A stretch of DNA of 12,542 nt, taken from Firmicutes bacterium CAG:449. Lineage in GTDB: Bacteria > Bacillota_I > Bacilli_A > RFN20 > CAG-449. The translations under genes and the position numbers were made by a program. The stretch is from positions 16,079 to 28,620 of the forward strand of contig FR889429.1 in NCBI GenBank assembly GCA_000432895.1, in the 5' to 3' direction. The notes under the pieces are model-generated. The model saw nothing but the letters and a program-made list of their open reading frames with translations. It did no database searches and was not told where the DNA came from. Every line of letters starts with the position of its first letter. Position 1 is the first letter of the stretch. Shown in pieces: positions 1 through 7,387 of this stretch.

Positions 1-466
1 CTAAACCAACTTCATTTTTTGTATTATCACTTGTTACACATCCTAAATAGGCCATTAAATAAGAATACTCTTCATTATTATATGAGAATTCTCCTTTTAT
101 CACACTAGGATCACAAACATGTCGAGAATCCCAAGTATCTTCAGTTGGTGATAAAACATAATTTATTTCACCATATACCCATCTACCATTATTATCTTTA
201 ATACCTTTTCTATAGACAATATAATCAGTAACATTACCATGAATTTTATTCGCACAATAATAAATATGCCTAACTCCATCTTCTTCAAATGATGTTGGAC
301 AATAATTATAAAAATAATCCATTTCTGTTTCATTTTCTTTATGTTCAAAAAGCTGATAAACTTCATTTTTATTATTTTCAAGAGAATTAATTGAATTAGA
401 AGAACTATTCATATTACACCCTACACAAAGTAATGATAACAAACTTATAAATAAAATTTTTTTCAT
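1..466 (-). CDS. Lipoprotein with GH43-like beta-propeller, 5' part (runs off the left edge)
   Basis: An open frame begins at an ATG read leftward from 466 and stays open to the window edge, giving about 155 residues without a stop. The N-terminus is a lipoprotein signal (MKKILF..., then LCVGC with C17 as the lipidated cysteine), so the protein should be anchored outside the membrane. After a short Asn/Ser-rich linker come propeller-type strands, including HIYYCANK and a stretch around residues 118-145 (TWDSRHVCDPSVIKGEF, then YSYLMAYLG). That stretch closely parallels WDSMRVSNPDVIKGKF and YSYLMAF in the gene just upstream, so the two are paralogs. The DPSV motif resembles the Asp-Pro motif of clan GH-F (GH43/GH32-like) five-bladed propellers. 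The start is supported by AAAGGGG (474-480), which overlaps the upstream stop. Glycosidase activity is inferred from the fold; the C-terminal half and any other catalytic residues lie outside the window. Confidence 0.85.
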   Translation of the reverse strand, partial: MKKILFISLLSLLCVGCNMNSSSNSINSLENNKNEVYQLFEHKENETEMDYFYNYCPTSFEEDGVRHIYYCANKIHGNVTDYIVYRKGIKDNNGRWVYGEINYVLSPTEDTWDSRHVCDPSVIKGEFSYNNEEYSYLMAYLGCVTSDNTKNEVGL

Positions 467-479
467 TTTGTGACCCCTT

Positions 480-1583
480 TTAAAAATTTATTTCATAACG
501 AACTAATGCACTTGAAAACAAATAATCATCATTATCCGAACTACTTCCTGTAGCAGACACTGTAAAAACTAAAGTTAAATTTTCAGCAATTTTATTTGAA
601 TATTCATCACCAACTATACAAGCAGAATAAATTCTTTCCCATCCAAATTCTTGTGTTTCTTCTCCACCAAAATAAGATGTATCAAGATCAGTAATACTTC
701 TTACTACTAGTTCCCACTTATAATCATTTGGATTCGTCAAAATATTAATATTAGCTTTAGAAACTTGAATTGAATCACTTGTTGCAGGTAAACTCATCAC
801 AGGATTACGATCTCTAACACAATATAATTCTTTACTTTCTTTATCTAAAATAAAATCAGCATTATTAAATACAACCTCACCAGATTTATCTTCTAAGCCT
901 TTTGAAGAAACAGCAGAAGGCTCACTTGTTTTTATATCATCTAATGATGAACAATCGAAATAACTAACACGTGTTGTTGTAATAAGTGAATCAGCATATG
1001 TATAAAAACAATAAAATTTACCTTCCTGATCATAACTAACTAATGATGGCGCGCCCAGTCCATAACTTGATCCATATGCATATGAAGAATATTTAATAAT
1101 AGGTTCATTCCCAACTTTTTGCCAAGATATTAAATCATCACTAACAGCAAACCCAATTTGATATAATTTATCTTTAACTTTTGAAGTTCCTTGAAAAGCC
1201 ATTAAATATGAATATTCTTTATTTTGATAATTAAATTTTCCTTTTATAACATCTGGATTAGATACACGCATCGAATCCCAATCATTATCACTAGCTCTTA
1301 AAACAACTTTTGCTTTTTCATATTCCATTGTTCCATTAGAATTTTCTTGACCAATACGTAAAGCAATACAATCTTTATTAACAAACATTTCCTCATTAGT
1401 GGTATAAAAAATATATTCTTTACCATTTTCTTTAAATACAGATGGGTCTTTGTCGTTAATTCCTAAAGAATCATTAAATATTGGAGCAATACCATAATTT
1501 GTTTTATTAATAAAAATTTCTGAATTATTTTCTCCACAACTTACTAACAAAATAATTGGCAATAAAAACTTTACATTTTTCAT
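480..1583 (-). CDS. Lipoprotein with GH43-like five-bladed beta-propeller
   Basis: This 367-residue protein starts with a lipoprotein signal (MKNVKFLLPIILLVSC, C16 lipidated) and should sit on the outer face of the membrane. The rest looks like a five-bladed propeller of the GH43/GH32/GH117 kind, with repeated hydrophobic/Tyr-rich strands and the motifs NDKDPSVF (D46), SNPDVIKG (D111), GLGAPSLV (177-182) and VFNNADF (238-244). D46 matches the place where GH43 enzymes carry the catalytic base. I see no clear EGP-type acid/base motif, so it could be a glycosidase of another family or a non-catalytic binder. ISWQKVGNEPII (152-163) is the usual phrase for a dated-sample blade in such propellers. 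Its ATG shares one base with the stop of the upstream secreted protein, and GGGGAG lies 9 bases before it, so translation is coupled. It is paralogous to the following gene. Confidence 0.85.
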   Translation of the reverse strand: MKNVKFLLPIILLVSCGENNSEIFINKTNYGIAPIFNDSLGINDKDPSVFKENGKEYIFYTTNEEMFVNKDCIALRIGQENSNGTMEYEKAKVVLRASDNDWDSMRVSNPDVIKGKFNYQNKEYSYLMAFQGTSKVKDKLYQIGFAVSDDLISWQKVGNEPIIKYSSYAYGSSYGLGAPSLVSYDQEGKFYCFYTYADSLITTTRVSYFDCSSLDDIKTSEPSAVSSKGLEDKSGEVVFNNADFILDKESKELYCVRDRNPVMSLPATSDSIQVSKANINILTNPNDYKWELVVRSITDLDTSYFGGEETQEFGWERIYSACIVGDEYSNKIAENLTLVFTVSATGSSSDNDDYLFSSALVRYEINF

Positions 1584-3610
1584 TATTTATTTCTCCCCAT
1601 ATTATTTTTAATTGAATTTTCACTTTCTTCAAAAAAAGATGAAATTTGTGTTTTATTATAGTAAATTCCACAATCAGAAATAACAAATGATAACCCTTCA
1701 TTGTTAGAGCAATCACTTGTAATATACATTCCTGCCATATTTTGACTTACATCTAAGAATAAATCACCATCTGTACACCAACTTGGTACTGAATATTGTT
1801 CAAAAGCAATACGAATATAACCTTCAAATCCAATAGGAATAACAATTGCTGGTTTAGCCATTCTAATAAATTCTTGATTTGTATTAATATCATAATACAT
1901 AATCATTGCACCTAATTGAACATTCCATCTTTCAGTTATATTTTTATTGTTCTTTTTTGTTATTTCATCAAATTCAAGATTCATAATAATTTCTTTTCGT
2001 GAAAGATTTTTTAAATAACAAGTAATTCCTTCTGCTTTTTGATCATGATTAACTCCACCATCAGACCAATTATTCCAATCAGAAGTATAATATTTAGGAA
2101 ATACATTAATTGAACCATAAATATTATTATTTGGAATAACTTCTCCGATATCTACTTGCATACCTTTTTTATTATTATAAGTATCAACTAATGAAGTTGT
2201 AAATTTTGATCCACCAGTCCACACAGGAAATTCTTTATTTAATTCAGCATCATCTTTAACATGAGAGAAAGTTTCTAAATACTTTACATCACCTTCTCTT
2301 GCAGCAATTAAAGATTCTTCTTCATAACGAGTAAAACGAATATATTCCTCATTTAAATTTTTTACATATGTTGAAGCAAATTCTTCATTAGATAATAGAC
2401 TTGGATTAACTAATTTTAAAGTTGAAGAATCTTTTTTAATAATATCAATATCACCAAATGTTAAAATTGTAAATGCATCATAGTTTTTAAAAACAGATGT
2501 TGAAAATACAATAGAACGTACATCAGTTTTATCTGCAGCAGTAACTGTATTAAATAAATCAAACGGAATAATCATATACCCATCAAACAATGCAGGAATA
2601 ACCACTGCTGAATCCCAATCTCTCCAAGAATTAATAGAAATAATATTGTCATTAGTCTTAAAGAAAATATTCTTTTTAACACTTTTATTAACTTGATATG
2701 TTGTTCCTTTTCTATTTTTAACTCCTATCGTAATAGGGGTAGAGATTGATGTATGATTTTTAATTCGAAATGATAAAGATGAACAATCATCTCCATAATT
2801 CTTAATTGTAGGCACTATTCCAAATTGAGAAACAATATCACTTTCCGCTCCAATATAAGACACTTGTAACCCTTTATCTAATTTTCCATTTAACTTAACT
2901 TGAGAATAATCTATATCAGAGGAAATATCTCCTCCCCCAACACTTTCGTGTTCAATATTGATATACTTACCATTGTAATCTTTGCAATAATAGTTAGTAT
3001 AAGTATAATCGTTTAGTAATTTTGAATCTAAGACTATATTAGAAACATTGTTATTTAAAACTTCTAAACCACCTAAAGAATAAGAAGAAAATGCATCATA
3101 AAAAGTATTAACTTCTAAATACATTCCATAAACTGAATCATAACTAAAAGATCCATTCCCATTTCCATATCCATTAACTAACCCAAAACTTTGATAAGGT
3201 AAGTATATATATCCATCAAATGAAGCAGGTAAAATAATTGCTTTATCTCCTTCACGATAATTTTTACTTTCTTTAGTTCCATCTAAAGAATATAAGTAAT
3301 AATTATTAAGTTCACCTATTCCTGCTTGTACACGATCAGAATCAGTTTCATTCAAAAAAATAAATAATGGTGATCCATTGCCACTTGTAATATGATTTTT
3401 TATACGAAAACTAATTCCTTCTCCAGAAAAATCATTTGTAACATTTGGCTTTAATAAAAGTGTTGCTCTTAAATCAGTATTTGAATTAGAATAAGAAACT
3501 TTAACTCCACCTTCTAGTGTTGCTTTGAATGTGTCACTAGCAAAAACATTTGTTATACTAGAAAATGATGATAAAGCAAGTAAACCCAATAATAAAAGTC
3601 CTTTTTTCAT
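1583..3610 (-). CDS. Secreted protein with three tandem carbohydrate-binding-like beta domains
   Basis: The protein has 675 residues and a signal peptide whose probable cleavage site is VFA|SDT (after residue 24). There is no lipobox, LPXTG motif or C-terminal membrane helix, so it is released or held by other surface proteins. Three related beta-rich domains follow, at roughly 28-185, 238-391 and 465-651. Domains 1 and 2 share the hexamer FRIKNH (68-73 and 281-286). All three share a signature near their end: ILPASFDGYIYLPYQSF (126), VIPALFDGYMIIPFDLF (337) and VIPIGFEGYIRIAFEQY (590). From memory, P..FDGY..IP..F patterns occur in galactose-binding-like accessory domains next to glycoside hydrolases in gut Firmicutes, which makes glycan binding likely but unproven. 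No catalytic motif was recognised. The ribosome site AAAGGTGA (3617-3624) overlaps the stop of the upstream nucleoside hydrolase. Confidence 0.82.
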   Translation of the reverse strand: MKKGLLLLGLLALSSFSSITNVFASDTFKATLEGGVKVSYSNSNTDLRATLLLKPNVTNDFSGEGISFRIKNHITSGNGSPLFIFLNETDSDRVQAGIGELNNYYLYSLDGTKESKNYREGDKAIILPASFDGYIYLPYQSFGLVNGYGNGNGSFSYDSVYGMYLEVNTFYDAFSSYSLGGLEVLNNNVSNIVLDSKLLNDYTYTNYYCKDYNGKYINIEHESVGGGDISSDIDYSQVKLNGKLDKGLQVSYIGAESDIVSQFGIVPTIKNYGDDCSSLSFRIKNHTSISTPITIGVKNRKGTTYQVNKSVKKNIFFKTNDNIISINSWRDWDSAVVIPALFDGYMIIPFDLFNTVTAADKTDVRSIVFSTSVFKNYDAFTILTFGDIDIIKKDSSTLKLVNPSLLSNEEFASTYVKNLNEEYIRFTRYEEESLIAAREGDVKYLETFSHVKDDAELNKEFPVWTGGSKFTTSLVDTYNNKKGMQVDIGEVIPNNNIYGSINVFPKYYTSDWNNWSDGGVNHDQKAEGITCYLKNLSRKEIIMNLEFDEITKKNNKNITERWNVQLGAMIMYYDINTNQEFIRMAKPAIVIPIGFEGYIRIAFEQYSVPSWCTDGDLFLDVSQNMAGMYITSDCSNNEGLSFVISDCGIYYNKTQISSFFEESENSIKNNMGRNK

Positions 3611-3616
3611 ATATAT

Positions 3617-4549
3617 TCACCTTTCAATATTCTTGATTTCAAAGATAGTTCTTACAAAATAGTTAAAGAATTTTTCTACATCAACTTCTTTTGCATAATA
3701 AATATCATTACCATCATCAGAAAAATAAGTTACAGCTCTTTTTTCATTTTCTAATCCAACTTTAATTTTTGCTTTTTCAAAGTTACAAAAATCATCAAAT
3801 AAACAAGCTATAGCTAATGGATCATGCATAACTGGCATATTAAATTCATAATGTTTAAACCATTTTTCCATCATTTCGCTAATTAAAGCATATTTTTCTT
3901 TTTTTACATTTTTAAGTAGTTCTCGGTATTTACTAGTTAATTGACATTTCAAAGTTACATTTAATCCAACAATGTATAAATTCACTTTTGAAGAAAAAAC
4001 AATTCTTGCAGCTTCCGGATCACAAAAGATATTCCATTCTTTTGTATTAACATTAGTTGGATCTCCTCCCATTAATCTCACCTCTTTAATCAATGGAACA
4101 ATTGAAGGATCCTTTCTAATAGCCATAGCTAAATTTGTTAAAGGGCCAATTCCAAAAATAATAACTTGATGAGGATATTGATGAATACTTTCAATAATAA
4201 AATCAATTGCATGCTTTTTTTCAATTCTTCCTTCGTTCATTTTTTCTAAATACTGAGGAAGATAGTATTTACCATATTCATCTACAGTTTCTTTTTCCAA
4301 AATATTTTTTGGCACTAAATCTTTAATTTCTGCAATTAAAGGATTATCGCATCCACAATAGACATTAATGTTTCTTTTAAATGTTGATATTAAATAACTT
4401 GCCATTTTTCCTCTTTGACGAGTATTACGAAAAACAGTAGTAACACCTATTAAGTCTGCTTGTTTTTCTTGAAGCAAAATTGCTAAAGCAAAAGCATCAT
4501 CAATATCATCACCAATATCTGTATCCAATATTATTTTATATTTATTCAT
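3617..4549 (-). CDS. Inosine-uridine preferring nucleoside hydrolase (IUNH family)
   Basis: This 310-residue enzyme has the usual length for the family, which cleaves the N-glycosidic bond of ribonucleosides to give ribose and a free base. The calcium-binding N-terminus reads ILDTDIGDDIDDAFAL (7-22). Other family motifs are present: an Asn in VFRNTRQRG (N42), GPLTNLA (135-141), the MGG turn (160-162), EWNIFCDPEAA (171-181) with the substrate-binding Glu/Asn pair, and MHDPLA (241-246) with the catalytic His and the metal-binding Asp. All key residues seem intact, so it should be active. There is no signal peptide, so it is cytoplasmic, unlike every neighbour. The frame is open further upstream to 4633, but the ATG at 4549 starts exactly at the family's first strand and has AGGTG (4556-4560) 6 bases ahead. 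It overlaps the end of the solute-binding protein gene by 8 bases. Substrate preference cannot be read from the sequence. Confidence 0.92.
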   Translation of the reverse strand: MNKYKIILDTDIGDDIDDAFALAILLQEKQADLIGVTTVFRNTRQRGKMASYLISTFKRNINVYCGCDNPLIAEIKDLVPKNILEKETVDEYGKYYLPQYLEKMNEGRIEKKHAIDFIIESIHQYPHQVIIFGIGPLTNLAMAIRKDPSIVPLIKEVRLMGGDPTNVNTKEWNIFCDPEAARIVFSSKVNLYIVGLNVTLKCQLTSKYRELLKNVKKEKYALISEMMEKWFKHYEFNMPVMHDPLAIACLFDDFCNFEKAKIKVGLENEKRAVTYFSDDGNDIYYAKEVDVEKFFNYFVRTIFEIKNIER

Positions 4550-6122
4550 GAGTAGCACCTTTCCAATAAGAGAAATCACCATTTGGTCCAGTTTTTGGAG
4601 AAACATAGTTTTCCATATTCTTTGGCCATGCATATGTCAATTTTAAAGCTTCTTTAGCACGTTTATAACTTTGTGAATTAAATTCAATTACTTTTTCAAG
4701 CATACAATTTTTCTTCATATAAGAAATTCCTTGATCATAATATTGTCTGGCTTGTTCTTTATTAGAAGAACGTAAAACTTTTGCTAAATATGAACTCGAC
4801 CATCTTTGTACACCTTTTGTTTCATTAACTGATACTTCATTATATGATTTATCAGAAGTATCATCCTTTAAAAAAGAAGCTGTATAATCATAACTATATG
4901 GGGAAATTGGCTTTTTAAGATTATCAATATAAATATCTACATCTTTCCTTCCATTTAAAGGTTTAATTTTATTAATATAAGCAAGATTCATCATTAATGT
5001 CATTTGATACAATCCATATTTTCCAGTATCATCATTATTTACACTATTTAAATAAGTATCGGTCCATTTAATTTCAGTATGTTTATCATCGACCCAATTC
5101 CAAGTTTCACCTTCTAAACCAAATGCAACCAATCTTTGACCTTCTTCAGAGTAAAGGAAATCTAACAATTTAATAATTTTATCTGGTCTTTTAGCGTTAG
5201 TAGTAACCATTGTATATAAATATCCCATTCCTCTAATATCTTGAAGAATTGGATCATCACCTTCATAATTTCTTAAAATTAAAGGTACATATTTAATATC
5301 AGAATTATATGATGCAATAAAACCTTGTTGATAATCTTGAGGTGTAACCATTGAAACAAAAACATTTCCTGAGGCAATTTTAGTTCTAATTTGAGATGCA
5401 TTCATTGAAAAGTTTTCATCCATTATTAATTTGTTATTATAACATTCATTTAAAAAAGATAGAGTTTCATAGTATTTTTCATGAGTCATATTATAAACAT
5501 AATTGCCTTGTTCATCTTCAAATGGAGTAGCAAAATATTGAGATAACCATTTTACAGAATCATTTCCTTCACTATCAAATACATCCAATTGCACTGGTAT
5601 AGAATTACTATATTTACTTTTAATATAATTACATCCAGCAATGAATGATTCAGGGCTTGTCATATCACCATCAATATGAGCACATGCTTCTTTATACCAA
5701 TCCTCACGAACTAAAATTCCACCATTGGGTTCCATTTTTTCATCACTAGAAACATATTTATTATCTACCAAAGAAAAATCATCTAATGATAAATTAATAG
5801 TTTGACGATATGTTTCAAAATAAGATTTATCATTTAAACTTGGTAAAGAACAAATAATATTATCCTCATAAAGAGTGTATTCATAACATCCACCATTATT
5901 CATAACAATTAAACCAACATTTGTATAAGTATCAAATGTGTAATTTGGTTGTTGATAATAAGAAAATGTTCCTTCACTATTTTGATAAGTAGTATGGAAT
6001 TTATTACTTAAACTAGTCAATAATTCATTTAAAGTATTTTTTTCTTCAATAGAAGAATTATTTGTTTCTCCACATCCTACTAATAATAAGCCTAAACTTA
6101 CTAACAATAAACTTTTTTTCAT
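4542..6122 (-). CDS. Solute-binding lipoprotein (family 1 / LplA-like) with atypical N-terminus
   Basis: This 526-residue lipoprotein has the signal MKKSLLLVSLGLLLVGC (C17 lipidated). From about residue 134 it reads like a family 1 extracellular solute-binding protein of the LplA type: GGILVREDWYKEA (134-146), PESF (157-160), and the hallmark segment YTMVTTNAKRPDKIIKLLDF (303-322) continuing to YSEEGQRLVAFGLEGETW (324-341). Residues 20-133 do not look like the usual first half of the N-lobe. They lack the opening strand and the D/GKIYALP-type motif, and are Tyr/Asn-rich (GTFSYYQQPNYTFDTYTNVG), recalling the middle regions of the two preceding lipoproteins. Ligand capture for an ABC importer is the expected role, with saccharides the commonest ligands, but no permease gene is present here. 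Its ATG overlaps the upstream TGA (ATGA), and GGAGG lies 4 bases before it. Confidence 0.85.
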   Translation of the reverse strand: MKKSLLLVSLGLLLVGCGETNNSSIEEKNTLNELLTSLSNKFHTTYQNSEGTFSYYQQPNYTFDTYTNVGLIVMNNGGCYEYTLYEDNIICSLPSLNDKSYFETYRQTINLSLDDFSLVDNKYVSSDEKMEPNGGILVREDWYKEACAHIDGDMTSPESFIAGCNYIKSKYSNSIPVQLDVFDSEGNDSVKWLSQYFATPFEDEQGNYVYNMTHEKYYETLSFLNECYNNKLIMDENFSMNASQIRTKIASGNVFVSMVTPQDYQQGFIASYNSDIKYVPLILRNYEGDDPILQDIRGMGYLYTMVTTNAKRPDKIIKLLDFLYSEEGQRLVAFGLEGETWNWVDDKHTEIKWTDTYLNSVNNDDTGKYGLYQMTLMMNLAYINKIKPLNGRKDVDIYIDNLKKPISPYSYDYTASFLKDDTSDKSYNEVSVNETKGVQRWSSSYLAKVLRSSNKEQARQYYDQGISYMKKNCMLEKVIEFNSQSYKRAKEALKLTYAWPKNMENYVSPKTGPNGDFSYWKGATHE

Positions 6123-7384
6123 ATAACCTCCACTTCTAAAGAATAAATAACATTACTAGAATATTTCATTGCAATATTTAATTTTGCTTTTCCAGTAGTT
6201 AATGCCACTATTGTATCATCTTCTACACTTAAAACTACTTGATTATTTAAATTTTCCACACTCACTATATCAATATAAGAATAATCTAAAGCAGTTGAAG
6301 GGGCAAATTCATCTAAATTAATAGAAGAAGAAAATACATAATCATTAACATGAATTGCTCTAGAATAACTTGCTTTTTTAATTTCACTAACAAAATAATC
6401 ATTTGGATTAATTGGACATTCATTTTTTGAATTATCAATTAAAAAATCAATATCCATCGAATAAACATCAATAGGTTCAGCACCTTCTTTTAAACAATCA
6501 TTTTCAATATCAAACAATTCATCACCATAATCATTAACAAGATATTTAATTGAACTTAAATTATCATTTTCAAAAGTAAAATCACAAGTAAATGTTTTAT
6601 AATCACAATTAATTCCATTACTCCAAACATTTTTTGAAAAAGAAGAAAAATTAGTTACATTATTATTAGTAGAAACCACTATTTTATCTTGTTTAACATA
6701 TCCAGAATAAGCATCTTGAAATTGATTAAAAAAATTATTAATATATTTTGATTTTTTTAGATTATTTTCTGCTTCAGTTAAACTAATTTGATTATTAGAA
6801 GGTTTAGAATCTACAATTTCTTGCTTTCTAACATAACTAGATGAAGAAATCAAAATATCAAAATAATTATTATCTTCAATTCCTACATAAGTTTTAGCTT
6901 CATCAAATTTTTCATTACCAAGAACATAATATGTTTCAACTTGTTCAATATAATAAGCCTTATCATAACGATATAATTTTTCTTCATTAGTTCTTTTTGA
7001 ACTAACTTTATTTTCTTTATAATGAATTTCTTTATAACTAGTTTCATCAAAACTATTTAACATCTCTAATAAGCCAGAAAAAGAATTAATATTATTATCT
7101 TTAAGAACTTCAAGATCAAAAACTGAAGTAAAAAAATCATTATAAGCAGTAATTTGACAAGTTCCTACATTATAAGCAGTAACCACTCCATCATTAACTC
7201 TAGCAATAAAATTATTAGATGACATCCATTTAACATCACCATCATAAGAAAGTGTTAAAGTTTGACTTTCATTGACTTTCATTTGCTTATTACCATTAAT
7301 AGTAACATTTAAAGAAGTATTGTCATTAACATTACCACCACAAGAAAATAATAAAGGTAAAAGTAAAAATAAATATTTCTTCAT
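6119..7384 (-). CDS. Surface lipoprotein with N- and C-terminal Ig-like (BIG2-type) domains
   Basis: The 421-residue protein has the signal MKKYLFLLLPLLFSC (C15 lipidated). Residues 25-94 form a recognisable bacterial Ig-like group 2 domain: TINGNKQMKVNESQTLTL, then VKWMSSNNFIARVNDGVVTA and GTCQITA, i.e. the classic W-S-n-n-x-x-x-A-x-V-x-x-G-V-V-T-A pattern. A Tyr/Asn/Asp-rich middle region (about 100-330) matches no family I know. It shares its layout with the middle of the preceding protein: a helix with a Leu-Leu pair, repeated Tyr strands, and a YVGIEDNNYF-type strand. The C-terminus (345-421) looks like a second Ig-like unit (VSVENLNNQVVLSVEDDTIV, then ALTTGKAKLNIAM). It starts 4 bases after the upstream stop, with GGAGG (7393-7397) 8 bases ahead, and ends in TGA overlapping the next ATG. 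The role is likely structural or ligand-binding on the surface; the ligand is unknown. Confidence 0.8.
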   Translation of the reverse strand: MKKYLFLLLPLLFSCGGNVNDNTSLNVTINGNKQMKVNESQTLTLSYDGDVKWMSSNNFIARVNDGVVTAYNVGTCQITAYNDFFTSVFDLEVLKDNNINSFSGLLEMLNSFDETSYKEIHYKENKVSSKRTNEEKLYRYDKAYYIEQVETYYVLGNEKFDEAKTYVGIEDNNYFDILISSSSYVRKQEIVDSKPSNNQISLTEAENNLKKSKYINNFFNQFQDAYSGYVKQDKIVVSTNNNVTNFSSFSKNVWSNGINCDYKTFTCDFTFENDNLSSIKYLVNDYGDELFDIENDCLKEGAEPIDVYSMDIDFLIDNSKNECPINPNDYFVSEIKKASYSRAIHVNDYVFSSSINLDEFAPSTALDYSYIDIVSVENLNNQVVLSVEDDTIVALTTGKAKLNIAMKYSSNVIYSLEVEVI

Positions 7385-7387
7385 CTA

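Noticed and set aside
163..381. 72-codon open frame on the minus strand
   Set aside because: It lies inside the partial propeller lipoprotein in another frame. Its product is Ile/Lys/Met low-complexity, with no signal or motif.
1525..1716. 63-codon minus-strand frame across the junction of two genes
   Set aside because: It overlaps the end of the secreted three-domain protein and the start of the propeller lipoprotein, both well supported in other frames.
3972..4169. 65-codon plus-strand frame
   Set aside because: It is antisense to the conserved core of the nucleoside hydrolase, with no ribosome site or recognisable protein features.
4550..4633. 28-residue N-terminal extension of the nucleoside hydrolase
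   Set aside because: The extension lies inside the solute-binding protein gene and resembles no part of the family. The ATG at 4549 has a proper ribosome site and starts at the conserved DTD strand.
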